A DNA stretch of 64,000 bases from the NCBI GenBank assembly GCA_963848085.1, contig CAWKCE010000001.1, positions 62,001 to 126,000 of the forward strand, read 5' to 3'. The stretch comes from CAWKCE01 sp032127035. Lineage in GTDB: Bacteria > Actinomycetota > Actinomycetes > JAHEKZ01. A program made the position numbers and the translations under genes. The notes below the pieces were generated by a model. That model ran no database searches. It saw only the letters and a program-made list of their open reading frames with translations, and was not told the DNA's origin. Positions 1 to 9,461 of the stretch are shown piece after piece. Each line of letters opens with the position of its first letter. Position 1 is the stretch's first letter.

Positions 1-1242
1 GAGTCGATCTGCGACGTCGTTCGCATCCCCGAAGACGCGGACGGCCACATCGACCAGAGCCGCCTGAGCGAGGAGCTGGTGCGCCATGCCGACCGTCGGC
101 TCTTGATCGGCGCGTTCTCCGCTGCCAGCAACGTCACCGGGATCATGAGCGACACCGACGGGATCTCCGCCCTCCTCCACCGCCACGGCGCCCTCGCCGT
201 CTGGGACTTCGCGGCCGCCGCCCCGTACGTCGCCATCCACATGACCCCGCTGCCGGGAGCGGACCCCTTGTCCTACAAGGACGCCGTCGTCCTGTCGCCG
301 CACAAGCTGATCGGCGGGCCTGGCACGCCGGGAGTCCTCGCCATCCGGCGCGAGCTCCTGCACAACCGGGTCCCCGACGTCGTCGGCGGAGGTTCGGTCG
401 CCTACGTCAACCCGGATGACCACGTCTACCTGTCCGACGAGGAGCACCGCGAGGAGGCCGGGACGCCGGCGATCGTCGAGTCGATACGTGCCGGCCTGGT
501 CTTCCAGCTCAAGGAGGCGGTCGGCACGGAGGTCATCCGTGCCCGTGAGGAGGACTTCCTCCGGCGGGCGATCGATGCCTGGCGTCAGGTCCCGTCGCTG
601 CAGATACTCGGCAACCTCGAGGCCGAGCGCCTGTCCATCGTGTCGTTCGTCGTGCACCTCCCCGACGGACGACACCTCCACCACAACGCCGTCGTCGCCC
701 TGCTCAACGACCTGTTCGGCATCCAGGCCCGCGGTGGCTGCTCGTGTGCCGGCCCCTACGGCCATCGCCTGCTGGGCATCGACATCGAACGCTCCCACGA
801 GTACGAGCGTGAGATCAGCGTTGGCTGCGAGGGGATCAAACCGGGCTGGACGCGGGTGAACTTCAACTACTTCCTGTCGGAGGCGGTGTTCTCCTTCGTG
901 GTGCGAGCGGTCGCGTTCGTCGCCGAGCACGGCCATCGGTTCCTGCCTGACTACGACTTCGACGCCGCCACCGGATTGTGGCGCCATCGAGCGGCCCCCG
1001 AGGAGCCGCCGCTGCGCCTGACCCAGCTGCGTTACGACGACCGCGGCCAACTGGTGCACCCGCACCACGAGCACCGCGCCGACGAGGCGGTCCTTGCTGA
1101 CCACCTGGCAGAGGCCGAGGCGATGCTCGCGGACTACCCCGGCGACTTCGCCGAGGTTCCCGATGGGCTGATGCCACAGGACTTCGACGCACTGCGCTGG
1201 TTCCCGCTGCCGGCGGCTTCGGTTCCCGTCAGCCGAAGCTGA
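1..1242 (+). CDS. Class V aminotransferase / cysteine desulfurase-like protein, 5' end cut by window
   Basis: The open frame runs from base 1 without a start, so the N-terminus lies outside the window; 413 residues are visible. It matches the PLP-dependent class V aminotransferase fold (cysteine desulfurase/isopenicillin epimerase relatives). The PLP lysine is expected in SPHKLIGGPGTPG, and a downstream cysteine-rich loop, RGGCSCAGPYGH, resembles the catalytic cysteine loop of desulfurases. An unusual C-terminal extension of about 100 residues follows the fold. The gene ends tail-to-tail with the GH18 gene, sharing 14 bp. The true substrate is not decidable from sequence; cysteine or selenocysteine chemistry is plausible from the CSC loop, but that is inference. 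Confidence 0.8.
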   Translation, partial: ESICDVVRIPEDADGHIDQSRLSEELVRHADRRLLIGAFSAASNVTGIMSDTDGISALLHRHGALAVWDFAAAAPYVAIHMTPLPGADPLSYKDAVVLSPHKLIGGPGTPGVLAIRRELLHNRVPDVVGGGSVAYVNPDDHVYLSDEEHREEAGTPAIVESIRAGLVFQLKEAVGTEVIRAREEDFLRRAIDAWRQVPSLQILGNLEAERLSIVSFVVHLPDGRHLHHNAVVALLNDLFGIQARGGCSCAGPYGHRLLGIDIERSHEYEREISVGCEGIKPGWTRVNFNYFLSEAVFSFVVRAVAFVAEHGHRFLPDYDFDAATGLWRHRAAPEEPPLRLTQLRYDDRGQLVHPHHEHRADEAVLADHLAEAEAMLADYPGDFAEVPDGLMPQDFDALRWFPLPAASVPVSRS

Positions 1243-2953
1243 TCGTCACCCGCGAGCTCACACCCTTGTCCAGCCGACTGGGTAGGGCGACGACACGGAA
1301 CGTCCGCGTCGTGCCACGCTTCGCGTGCACTCTGAAGGAGAAGCGGCCGTCGCTGCCCAGGCGCTGGCGGTCCTGGCGCACCCACTGACCGTCGACGAGT
1401 CGCTGCCGAACGACGGTCACTCCGGCCAGTTCGGGTCCCACCCGCCCACCGATGACGTACGACGTACGGTCACGACGGGCGACGACCGGGGCCGCAACGT
1501 TGACCGCGTAGGAGACCCTTGCGGTGTCCGGGGCGGTGGCTACCTTTGTCCGAGACCACCCCGGCAACGAGACCAGTCGGTACTGCATGTGCGACTGGGG
1601 GCTGACCGCGAAGGCCACCCGTCCCTGCTCGTCGGTCCGACCGCTGCGCACCCCGACCCAGCGGTCTTCGCCGGGCGCTCGTCGGAACAACCTGACAGCC
1701 GCATGCGCCGCGGCGTGACCACGGACCGTCACCCGACCACTCACCTTCCGCGTCGACCCGTACGTGATCTGGTCGGGCACCCTCATGGTCACGGTCGGCA
1801 CCGCCACCGGATGGTCGGTGGCGTAGCTCGACAGCCGCCGCCAGTAGGCCGGGGTCTCGTTGCCCAGCGCCCACAGCGCCACTCCGCGGACGCGGTACTT
1901 GGTGACCAGTCGCAGCTTCGCCTGCAGGCTGCGCGCGTCGTCAAACCACGCCACCCGCTTGGCGACACAGGTGCCGGAGGAGGTCACGTACTTCTGCCGG
2001 TAGGTGAACGTCCGGCTGGCGCTGGTCGAGTCCCACCTCGGGGTGATCCCGCGCGCCCTCGCAAACGCCTGCATGTCGGAAGTAGTTCGTGACAGCGAGG
2101 ACTTCGCCGAGGCCGGGCAGGAGCCTGACAACGTCTTGACGAACCAGTCCCGGCCGTACACGGGAATCCCGATCGAGATCTTCATGGGACTCACCCGGCT
2201 GGCGGCATAGCCGACGACGTCATCCACCCAGTCCACGGGCGCGATGGGACCGGCCGGTCCACCGCTCCAGCTGTAGTCGTAGGTCATCAGACGCAACCGG
2301 TCGGCCGCTGCACCGAGCGCGCGGTAGTCGTACACCCACCAGTTGGGGTCGCTGTCGCTGCGGCGTGCCGGCACGGTCACGGTCAGTCGGCGTCCCTGCC
2401 TTGCCAGGGAGGCCTCGAGCTCGGCCACCAGCACGGGGTACTTGGCCCGGACGACGTCCTTGGCCGCGCTGCTGCCGAAGTTCACGGTCTCGTAGTCCAG
2501 GTCCAGCCCGTCCACCCGGAAGTCGCGGGCGACACGCGTCAGCGCCGCCACGTGATCGGCCCGCTTCGCCGGGCTCGACAGCAGCGCCGCGAAACGGTCC
2601 GCGTCGAACGTCGAGGTGACCGTCGGGACGACCGGCACCCCGCGTGCCTTCAGCGCGGCGACCGCGTGCTTCAGATCGGTGACCGACCCCTTGACGCTGA
2701 TGGTGGAGGCCGAGCTCGCGCTGAGCCAGAAGGGCGACGCTTCGTCGAACAGCGCCGCATGGCCGGTCACGGACGCGACCGACGTCGTGGGAGACCAGTA
2801 GGGCATCCAGCCGGACACGAACACGCGCGGTCTGCTGGCCGGCGTCTCCGAGCCGGAGGCGGCCACCGACCCGCCGACGAGCGCTCCGGTGGCCAGCGCC
2901 AGGCTCAGCCCGACGCCCAGCGAGCGTCCGAGCACACTGCTGGGAAGGCGCAC
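1229..2953 (-). CDS. Secreted glycosyl hydrolase family 18 protein with C-terminal Ig-like modules
   Basis: This is a chitinase-fold exported protein of 574 residues. The GTG at 2953 is chosen because AGGAG lies 8 bases upstream and it gives a clean signal peptide with hydrophobic core GVGLSLALATGALVGG; longer in-frame starts (2986, 3064) exist. The GH18 catalytic signature DxxDxDxE is present as DGLDLDYE, with the glutamate as general acid. The region around FVSGWMPYW and the alternating beta/alpha pattern resemble spore-cortex or YaaH-type GH18 proteins rather than classic chitinases. About 170 C-terminal residues form two beta-rich repeats of bacterial Ig type. Likely substrate is peptidoglycan or another beta-1,4-GlcNAc polymer (inference). 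Confidence 0.85.
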   Translation of the reverse strand: MRLPSSVLGRSLGVGLSLALATGALVGGSVAASGSETPASRPRVFVSGWMPYWSPTTSVASVTGHAALFDEASPFWLSASSASTISVKGSVTDLKHAVAALKARGVPVVPTVTSTFDADRFAALLSSPAKRADHVAALTRVARDFRVDGLDLDYETVNFGSSAAKDVVRAKYPVLVAELEASLARQGRRLTVTVPARRSDSDPNWWVYDYRALGAAADRLRLMTYDYSWSGGPAGPIAPVDWVDDVVGYAASRVSPMKISIGIPVYGRDWFVKTLSGSCPASAKSSLSRTTSDMQAFARARGITPRWDSTSASRTFTYRQKYVTSSGTCVAKRVAWFDDARSLQAKLRLVTKYRVRGVALWALGNETPAYWRRLSSYATDHPVAVPTVTMRVPDQITYGSTRKVSGRVTVRGHAAAHAAVRLFRRAPGEDRWVGVRSGRTDEQGRVAFAVSPQSHMQYRLVSLPGWSRTKVATAPDTARVSYAVNVAAPVVARRDRTSYVIGGRVGPELAGVTVVRQRLVDGQWVRQDRQRLGSDGRFSFRVHAKRGTTRTFRVVALPSRLDKGVSSRVTISFG

Positions 2954-3068
2954 CTGAACAGCTCCTGACGTGAGGCGTCGACCCATCCTGCCTCGACCGC
3001 CCGGCGGCCTACCTTGACCCGGGTTCGGCCGGCCCACCCGACCGGCCGAGGCGAAGGTGACCATCGAC

Positions 3069-3074
3069 TACCGT
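3069..3074 (+). promoter_or_regulatory. Predicted -10 box of a leaderless gene
   Basis: TACCGT lies 7 bases before the GTG at 3082, and no ribosome binding site is present. This spacing places the transcription start at or next to the start codon. It is the same TANNNT-N6-8-start arrangement seen at several other genes here. Confidence 0.5.
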
Positions 3075-3081
3075 CGACCGG

Positions 3082-3909
3082 GTGTCGCTGCTCCCCGGAC
3101 TGACCACCGGACTTCTGGACGACGCGGGCCCAGTCGTCGCTGGTGCGGGCGGGCTGGCCCCCTCGGTTGACGGACACCGGCGGCTGCGGGGAACCCCCGC
3201 CGAGGACCTCGTGGGCCCGCTGCTGGTCCCAGCGTCCGGTGTTCCCGAGCTGCGCCGGCTGCTGCTGCCGGAGGACGACCTCGCGGTCGCCCTGGTGGGC
3301 GACACCGGCTCGGCGGGGCTACGGGAGGCCCGGGACTCCCTGCAGGACGACGCCTGGGTCCGCGTCGTCCGCATGCAGCTGCCGATCCCGCACTCCGGGG
3401 ATCCTGCCCCCGCCGCCCGGTCGCTGCTCGACGAGCTGGCGTTCACCGTGCCCACCTCCCTGGTGGTCACCCCGGACCCGCAGCTCGGGGACGTCCTCGA
3501 CGTCGTGGCCGCCGACGGTGCCGAGCGCGTGGCGCTTCGGTACGGGGGCGGGGCCGGCCCCACGGCAGACCAGGTGGCCGACTTCCTCCTGGGATGCAGC
3601 TCCCGTGCGTTGTCCTTCACCCTGACCGGGGACCAGCGACGGGCGGTGCGCAGCGTCGACCCGGCGACCGGCGGACCCCTCCCTGGCCACCTGAACGCTC
3701 TGGCCGCGACCTGGGCGGCGGTTGACGGCGCAGACCACCAGGCGGTCGCCGCGCTGCTCGAGACGCAGGACCCGGACATCCTGGTCTCGGTGCTGACGGC
3801 CGCACACGTGCCGCGGTTGCGGGCGCTCCTGTTCGCGGCGACGTCGAGCGACGTCTCCGCGTCCGCCCACGAGCTTCGGCGGCTGGGTCTCCTCGACGAG
3901 GCCATCTGA
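3082..3909 (+). CDS. Conserved actinobacterial protein of unknown function
   Basis: I do not recognise a named family for this 275-residue soluble protein. It has no signal peptide or membrane segment. The sequence alternates short hydrophobic beta strands (LAVALVGD, WVRVVRMQLPI, TSLVVTPD, ERVALRYGG) with helices, suggesting an alpha/beta fold. A C-terminal helical part follows (VAALLETQDPDILVSVL). It is divergent from the GH18 gene and convergent with the multicopper oxidase gene. The GTG start follows a TACCGT box at 7 bases, consistent with a leaderless mRNA. Codon use matches its neighbours, so it is probably a real native gene. Confidence 0.7.
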   Translation: MSLLPGLTTGLLDDAGPVVAGAGGLAPSVDGHRRLRGTPAEDLVGPLLVPASGVPELRRLLLPEDDLAVALVGDTGSAGLREARDSLQDDAWVRVVRMQLPIPHSGDPAPAARSLLDELAFTVPTSLVVTPDPQLGDVLDVVAADGAERVALRYGGGAGPTADQVADFLLGCSSRALSFTLTGDQRRAVRSVDPATGGPLPGHLNALAATWAAVDGADHQAVAALLETQDPDILVSVLTAAHVPRLRALLFAATSSDVSASAHELRRLGLLDEAI

Positions 3910-3953
3910 CGTGGCGGCAGGCACTCCCGGCTGACCCTGGCCGGCGAACCGGG

Positions 3954-5936
3954 TCAGGCGGGCAGGACCTGGAGCGGTCGCATCATCTCGTTGTCCTCGT
4001 GCTCGACGATGTGGCAGTGCCAGACGAACCGTCCCGCCAGGGTGAACTGCACCCGGATCCTGGTGATCTCACCGGGATAGGCAATCACCGTGTCCTTGAA
4101 CCCCGTCTCCCCCGGCTCAGGCGGCGCCAACCCGTCGGCCCCTCGGCCCACGACCTGGAACTGGACCTGGTGCACGTGGATGGGGTGTGCGTCCGCCGTG
4201 AAGTTGTGCACCGCCCACATCTCGGTGTCACCTTGGCGCGGGTCCTCGGTCACCGGGTCTGCCCACAGGCGAGGCACAGCCTCCGATCCGTTCACCACTC
4301 CCAGCAGCGCCGCCCGTGGTCCGACGTCAGCCAACACTGCCGAGTCCTCTTCGTTCAGGCTCAGCTCCCGCTGCCGGGCTGCCGACCCGAGGGACGCGAC
4401 TGGGGGCAGCACCAGCTCAGCCGGATCCGTGCTCCGGTCCCGGCCACGTGACGGGACCACCCGGAACTGCATGACCTGGCCGGTGGTCTCCGGGTCGGCG
4501 ACGTCGAAGTCATTGTCCGGCTCGCCTCCGCCGAACGGCTCGTCAGGCGCCAGGTTGCGCATGACCACCTCGTCGCCCGGCCGCAGGGCACCGAAGTCGA
4601 TGATGACGTCCGCCCGCTCGGCCGGCGCGAGCAGGATGCGCGAGAGGCGAACGGCACGGTCAGGGAGGAACCCGCCCTCGCCGCCGATCTGCCAGATCGG
4701 CGTGGCGCCATCCACCTCGAGGAGCAGGAACCGGGAGTTGCACCCGTTGAGCAACCGGAAGCGGTACCGACGCGGCTCGACGTCGAGCCGGGGCCAGACG
4801 CGACCGTTCACCGTCATCGCGTTGCCAAAGAACTCCGGGTTCCAGATCGGCGCGATGTCGCTGTCGGGGACGTAGGGGCCTTCGAACTCGTCGAAGAATG
4901 CTCGGCTCGATGGGTAGAACAGCGAGCCGTCGACGCCGAAAGAGCGGTCCTGGATGGCCAGCGGGATCTCGTAGTAGACCGTCCCGGGCGCATCGCCCAA
5001 CGCCGGCGCCGGACCTGGCAGGGTCGCCTGGCGACCACGGCGGTCGTACACCGCGTCGCCCGGTCCACCCCGGATCAGGTAGAAGCCAGCCGGACCGGCA
5101 TACACGTTCAGCCGCGTCATGCCGAGCGTGTGGTCGTGGTACCAGAGGGTGCCGGCCGACTGCTCGTTCGGGTAGTCGAAGGTCGCTGTGCCGGGGAGCC
5201 AGCCTCCGCCTCCCTGTCGAGACGCGGCCTGGCGTGAGAAGCGCTCGTACCACGAGCCCGCGGTGACGAGTCCGGGTACGCCAGCCGCACTCGACGGCAG
5301 GTACCACGCCTCGGGGTAACCGTCGCTGTCGTCGTGCGTCTTGGCGCCGTGGACGTGGGTCACCATGGGCACCGGACCCACGTAGGGCTCGGGCCGGTGG
5401 CTATGCGTATCCGGCTGCGGGCCGGGCGGGTTCGCCCAGTGGAGCGTCTGGTCCACCGAGAACATGTGGGGAAGCGGACTGCCATGGTCGTCGACGAGCT
5501 CGTTCCGCCAGGTGACCCGTACTGGTCCGCGGTGTTTGGCCTCGATGGTGTACGACGGCCACGAGAAGGTGCTCAGGTCGTTGACGGCTCCGTAGCCCCA
5601 GACGGTCGTCAGCGGCAGGCCCATCGACTCCGGCAGCACCTGCTGCCTCAGCGGTCGCACGGCGATGTCGTAGACGTCGACGTTGCGGCCACCCCGGACC
5701 TTGATCTTGCCCGCTCGAGGCATGGCAGGCGGGATGAGCAAGGGCATCACGAACTTCGGGATGTCGTGCCCAGCCAACATCGCAGCGGCACCGCCAGGAT
5801 CTGCGTCCAGAGCCAGTCCCCGGCCGGATGGACCACCTGCTCCGACGGCGACACCTACTGCCACTGCGCCCGAACCTTGCAGGAACCCTCTTCTGCTCAG
5901 CCCCATGACGACCCCAGTCCCATCTCCCCGAGCCAT
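3954..5936 (-). CDS. Tat-exported multicopper oxidase
   Basis: A 660-residue three-domain multicopper oxidase (CotA/bilirubin oxidase/phenoxazinone synthase type) that oxidises a phenolic or metal substrate and reduces O2 to water outside the membrane. All copper sites are visible: THVHG and WYHDHTLG near the N-terminal half, HPIHVHQVQF, and the terminal HCHIVEHEDNEMM, which supplies the T1 His-Cys-His and a Met axial ligand. A twin-arginine signal (SRRGFLQG) precedes an alanine/glycine-rich hydrophobic stretch. Start at 5936 has GGGGA nearby; an ATG at 5906 just before the Tat motif is also possible. The substrate cannot be told from sequence. Confidence 0.9.
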   Translation of the reverse strand: MARGDGTGVVMGLSRRGFLQGSGAVAVGVAVGAGGPSGRGLALDADPGGAAAMLAGHDIPKFVMPLLIPPAMPRAGKIKVRGGRNVDVYDIAVRPLRQQVLPESMGLPLTTVWGYGAVNDLSTFSWPSYTIEAKHRGPVRVTWRNELVDDHGSPLPHMFSVDQTLHWANPPGPQPDTHSHRPEPYVGPVPMVTHVHGAKTHDDSDGYPEAWYLPSSAAGVPGLVTAGSWYERFSRQAASRQGGGGWLPGTATFDYPNEQSAGTLWYHDHTLGMTRLNVYAGPAGFYLIRGGPGDAVYDRRGRQATLPGPAPALGDAPGTVYYEIPLAIQDRSFGVDGSLFYPSSRAFFDEFEGPYVPDSDIAPIWNPEFFGNAMTVNGRVWPRLDVEPRRYRFRLLNGCNSRFLLLEVDGATPIWQIGGEGGFLPDRAVRLSRILLAPAERADVIIDFGALRPGDEVVMRNLAPDEPFGGGEPDNDFDVADPETTGQVMQFRVVPSRGRDRSTDPAELVLPPVASLGSAARQRELSLNEEDSAVLADVGPRAALLGVVNGSEAVPRLWADPVTEDPRQGDTEMWAVHNFTADAHPIHVHQVQFQVVGRGADGLAPPEPGETGFKDTVIAYPGEITRIRVQFTLAGRFVWHCHIVEHEDNEMMRPLQVLPA

Positions 5937-6060
5937 GTGTTTCCCCAGATGATGGGGGCGCGACGACCAACGCTGACAGGCACAAAGGACCGCCGCTGCG
6001 GAGTCGAAGGACCCCAACTCGCACGGTGACCGGACGATGACGGCCGGTGTATGCCGCTCC

Positions 6061-6083
6061 CTGACCGGGTAGGCCCCGGTCAG
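6061..6083 (-). terminator. Stem-loop downstream of the M1 peptidase gene
   Basis: A perfect 9-bp stem, CTGACCGGG paired with CCCGGTCAG around a 5-base loop, begins 13 bases after the peptidase stop at 6096. There is no T-run, as is usual for high-GC actinobacterial terminators. Confidence 0.5.
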
Positions 6084-6095
6084 AACCAGTCCTCG

Positions 6096-7508
6096 CTAGC
6101 GCCAGCGTGGCTTGCCTGGCTGGAACAGCCAGCGGTCGAAGAACGGGTCGAGCGAGCCGCAGGCACACAGTGCCTCCGCGCGACGGATGAAGCCATGCGT
6201 GGTTCCGTGAGCGTTGCGGTGGTCGCGGACCCAGCCACGCATGAGCTGGTCGAACCGCTTGCCACCCATGCGGTCGTGCAGCTGCGCCAAGGCCATGCCG
6301 CCTCGGTAGTAGACCGCCAGGTTGAACAGGTGCCGGGGCCCGGGATCTGCGATGACGACATCCCACAGGGGCGCCCGACGGCTGTAGCTGGCGTAGGCGT
6401 TGCGCGCGAGCTTCTCGGCCGTGGTGCCCCGCTGCTTGGCTGTCCACCGCCACTCGGCGTAGGTGGCAAAGCCCTCGTTGAGCCAGATGTCCTTCCAGCG
6501 GCGAACTGACACGCTGTCGCCGAACCACTGGTGGGACAGCTCGTGCGCGATCACCCAGCTGGCATCGCGACCGCTGAGGAAGAACCCCGAGGAGTACACG
6601 GGAATCGTCTGGGTCTCCAGGGCGAAGCCGATGGGCGCCACGTCGACGATGCCGCCCACGCTCTCAAACGGATAGCGGCCGAGCCATCGCTCGTGGAACC
6701 GGGCGACTCGCTCCGTCTTGCGAAGCTGGCGGTCGACGTTCCGGTCGAGTGACGCGTCGACCGCGAGCAGCACCGGGTCACCGTCGACGGTGGTCGAGCG
6801 GTGCACCCGGAACTTCCCGATCGCCACGGTGGACAGGTAGGTGGCCAGCGGGTTGGTCGTGTGCCAACGGAAGGTGCGCCACCCGTCGGTGCCGGTGGTC
6901 GTCGCCCCCTGGAGCCCGTTGCTGAGCGCTTTGAGGCCGGCTGGGACAGCCATCCGGAGGCGGAACCTCGCCTTGTCCGTCGGATGGTCGTTTGCGGGGA
7001 ACCAGAACGCCGACGACGAAGGCTCGCCGACGACGATGGCACCGTCAGCCGTGTGGAACCACCCGTTCTGACCCAGGGCAGCCGTCGACGTGTGCCTCGG
7101 CCGGCCGTGGTAGCTCACGACGGTGGTGAACCGGCTTCCCCGGTCGATCCCCGCCGACAGGTCGAGCGTGAGGTCGCGCCCCGAGCGGGTGACGACCGCC
7201 GGCAGACCGCCCACCTGAGCGTCGTCGACCACCAGCCCGACCAGGTCCAGGGTCAGCGACGACAGCGGCTGCGTGGCAACGGCCCGAATGGTGGCGCTGC
7301 CGCTGAGCTGTTCGGTTTCCGGGTCGTATCGCAGGTCGAGGGCGTACGACCTGACGTCGTACCCCCCGTTGCCGTGGCTGGGGAAGTACGCGTCACCGGC
7401 CCCAGTGGCTCCCGGTCGGTAGGTGGTCGTGGCCGGCCACGCGGCGCCGACCGCGGCCATGCCCAGCAGCAGGCCGGCGACGGATCCGACAGCAACGAGA
7501 CGGCGCAT
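6096..7508 (-). CDS. Secreted M1-family zinc metallopeptidase
   Basis: A 470-residue exported aminopeptidase-fold protein. The gluzincin signature is complete: HELSH followed 18 residues later by E in NEGFATYAE, with the active-site context WFGDSV typical of family M1. The N-terminal half is the beta-rich M1 saddle domain. The signal peptide is MRRLVAVGSVAGLLLG; the ATG at 7508 has GGAGG 4 bases upstream, better than the longer start at 7574. It is shorter than full-length aminopeptidase N because the large C-terminal helical domain is missing, as in other short actinobacterial secreted M1 proteins. Peptide specificity is unknown. Confidence 0.9.
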   Translation of the reverse strand: MRRLVAVGSVAGLLLGMAAVGAAWPATTTYRPGATGAGDAYFPSHGNGGYDVRSYALDLRYDPETEQLSGSATIRAVATQPLSSLTLDLVGLVVDDAQVGGLPAVVTRSGRDLTLDLSAGIDRGSRFTTVVSYHGRPRHTSTAALGQNGWFHTADGAIVVGEPSSSAFWFPANDHPTDKARFRLRMAVPAGLKALSNGLQGATTTGTDGWRTFRWHTTNPLATYLSTVAIGKFRVHRSTTVDGDPVLLAVDASLDRNVDRQLRKTERVARFHERWLGRYPFESVGGIVDVAPIGFALETQTIPVYSSGFFLSGRDASWVIAHELSHQWFGDSVSVRRWKDIWLNEGFATYAEWRWTAKQRGTTAEKLARNAYASYSRRAPLWDVVIADPGPRHLFNLAVYYRGGMALAQLHDRMGGKRFDQLMRGWVRDHRNAHGTTHGFIRRAEALCACGSLDPFFDRWLFQPGKPRWR

Positions 7509-7644
7509 GGGCCCTCCGGGTCGAGCGATGCGGTCCGGGACGCCGTGCCGCCGGGTGCCGATTCTACGCAGCACCCCCGTCGACCCCGGCCCCGATGAGG
7601 CCTCTCGCGGGTCAGACGGCTCATCGCGCCAAGGATCAACTCAG

Positions 7645-8850
7645 TCAGCCGACCGGCACCCCGAGCCCGGGGACGTGGGTCACGACGCGCCCGGCCGTCG
7701 TCGACAACGCCTGCGCCAGGTCAGCGGCGAGGTCGTCGACGTCCTCCAGCCCCACCGACAGCCGCAGCAGCCCGGCCGACGGCCGCGCCTCGGGGGCCAC
7801 CGGGCGGTGGGTCAGCGCAGCGGGGTGCTGGATGAGCGAGTCGACGCCGCCCAACGACACGGCGTGGGTGATGAGTCGCACGGACTCCGCCACGGTAGCG
7901 GCGGCGGCGAAGCCGCCCACGAGCTCGAACGCGAGGATCGAGCCCGGGCCGGACATCTGGCGCCCGACCAGTCGGTGGGGGTCGCACGCCGCCAGGCTCG
8001 GGTGGTGCACCGCGGCCACGCCGGGCTGGTCCTGCAGCCACCCGGCCAACCGGGTCGCCGTCTCCTGCTGGGCGCGGACCCGCAGCGGAAGCGTCGGCAG
8101 CCCACGGTGAAGCAGGTACGCCGCCCACGGGGCGAGCACCCCGCCGGTGACCGCGCGGACGCGACGCAGCCGAGAGGCCCAGTCGCCGCTGGTCGCCACG
8201 ACCCCGCCCATCGCGTCACCGTGGCCGCCGAGGAACTTGGTCGCGCTATGGAGAACGAGTGCCGCCCCGAACTCGGTAGGCCGCTGCAGAACCGGCGTCG
8301 CGAACGTGTTGTCGACCAGCACCGGGACGTCCCCAGCCGACGCAACGAGCGTCACCAGGTCCACCAGGTCCAGGGTTGGGTTGGCCGGCGTCTCGACGAT
8401 CACCAGCCCGGTGTCGGACCGGACTGCGTCGGCGACGTCGTCCGCCTTCGCGAACGTGACCTCGGTGCCGAGCAGTCCGGTGGCCAGGATGTGGTCGGTA
8501 CCGCCGTACAGCGGCCGCACCGCCACCACGTGCGGCTTTCCGGCCGCTACCGCGGCGAGCAGGGACGCCGACACCGCCGCCATGCCGGATGCGAACGCGA
8601 CTGCCTCCGGGGTGCCCTCGAGCGAGGCGACCGCCGACTCGAACCGGGCCACCGTCGGGTTCCACAGCCGCTGGTACACCGTGCTGGCCCCGTCGGAGAG
8701 CTGACCGCCCCCGGCCAGCTCCTCGTAGGACAGTCCGCCCGACTCCACCCCCGGCAGCGGAGCGGTGGTGGACTGGTCGATCGGGAGGGCGTGGACGCCG
8801 AGGGTGCTCAGGTCGTCGCGGCCGGCGTGGACGGCACGTGTGTTGAACAT
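7645..8850 (-). CDS. Cystathionine gamma-lyase / PLP Cys-Met metabolism enzyme
   Basis: A 401-residue fold-type I PLP enzyme of the Cys/Met metabolism family. It probably cleaves cystathionine to cysteine, 2-oxobutyrate and ammonia (reverse transsulfuration). The PLP lysine lies in SATKFLGGHGD, PLP-phosphate contacts in FASGMAAVSA, and SVGLEDVDDLAADLAQAL is the usual family C-terminus. ATG at 8850 is preceded by GGAGG at a good distance; in-frame extension upstream has no homology character. It is divergently transcribed from an Lrp/AsnC regulator across a 121-bp gap with palindromes, suggesting local control. Methionine gamma-lyase is the main alternative. Confidence 0.88.
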   Translation of the reverse strand: MFNTRAVHAGRDDLSTLGVHALPIDQSTTAPLPGVESGGLSYEELAGGGQLSDGASTVYQRLWNPTVARFESAVASLEGTPEAVAFASGMAAVSASLLAAVAAGKPHVVAVRPLYGGTDHILATGLLGTEVTFAKADDVADAVRSDTGLVIVETPANPTLDLVDLVTLVASAGDVPVLVDNTFATPVLQRPTEFGAALVLHSATKFLGGHGDAMGGVVATSGDWASRLRRVRAVTGGVLAPWAAYLLHRGLPTLPLRVRAQQETATRLAGWLQDQPGVAAVHHPSLAACDPHRLVGRQMSGPGSILAFELVGGFAAAATVAESVRLITHAVSLGGVDSLIQHPAALTHRPVAPEARPSAGLLRLSVGLEDVDDLAADLAQALSTTAGRVVTHVPGLGVPVG

Positions 8851-8901
8851 GACGCACCTCCTGGTGTGTTCAGCTCCAGGATCACTCATCCTTCGTCGAA
8901 A

Positions 8902-8914
8902 CGGTGATTCACCG
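8902..8914. promoter_or_regulatory. 13-bp palindrome between the lyase and Lrp/AsnC genes
   Basis: CGGTGA-T-TCACCG is a perfect inverted repeat in the divergent promoter region. It is followed at 8944 and 8955 by two CGAATA copies spaced 11 bp apart, one helical turn. Lrp/AsnC proteins typically bind several phased sites in such gaps, so this is a likely operator, but the assignment is inference. Confidence 0.45.
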
Positions 8915-8971
8915 AAGAAAGACTGCCATAGGAGTACATTCCACGAATACTCTTCGAATAAGGCGGATCTG

Positions 8972-9451
8972 ATGGCCAACTCCTCGAACCCGGACCTGGA
9001 CGGCACCGACCGCGCGCTGGTGTCGGCGCTGCTGGCCGACGCCCGGCTCCCCAACAACCGGCTGGCCGAGGCGGCCGGCGTGGCACCGTCGACGGCCCTG
9101 GTGCGGGGCCGAGCCCTTCTCGACCGAGGTGTCATCCGGGGCTTCCACGCCGAGGTCGACCTCGCCCAGGTCGGCCGGCCGGTTCAGGCGCTGGTCGCAG
9201 TCCGGCTGCGCGCCCACGACCGAACCCGGATCGACGCATTCTCCCACCGGGTCCCCAGACTGCCGGAGGTCGTGGCGACCTACCACGTCGCGGGGATGGA
9301 CGACTACGTCCTGCATGTCGCGGTGCCGTCAGCCGAGGCGCTGCGTGACTTCGTGCTCGACCAGCTCACCACGGACCCCGTCGTCGGGCACACCGAGACC
9401 AGCCTGGTGTTCTCGGTCCACCGCGGGAACAGCGGGCCGCTGCCGACGTGA
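8972..9451 (+). CDS. Lrp/AsnC-family transcriptional regulator
   Basis: A 159-residue feast/famine regulator. Residues about 10-60 form the N-terminal winged helix-turn-helix (DGTDRALVSALLADARLPNN, then LAEAAGVAPSTALVRGRAL), and residues about 70-150 the RAM ligand-binding domain with strand QALVAVRLRAH and the VAGMDDYVLHVAV motif. The ATG at 8972 gives the conserved N-terminus. The gene is divergent to the cystathionine lyase gene, so its effector is probably an amino acid such as methionine or cysteine and its target the intergenic region. It converges with the HdeD gene, only 10 bp away. Confidence 0.9.
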   Translation: MANSSNPDLDGTDRALVSALLADARLPNNRLAEAAGVAPSTALVRGRALLDRGVIRGFHAEVDLAQVGRPVQALVAVRLRAHDRTRIDAFSHRVPRLPEVVATYHVAGMDDYVLHVAVPSAEALRDFVLDQLTTDPVVGHTETSLVFSVHRGNSGPLPT

Positions 9452-9461
9452 CGTCGGGGTG

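Noticed and set aside
3931..3957. CTGACCC / GGGTCAG hairpin between the unknown gene and the multicopper oxidase gene
   Set aside because: The 7-bp stem has a 13-base loop and overlaps the oxidase stop codon; too weak to call a terminator.
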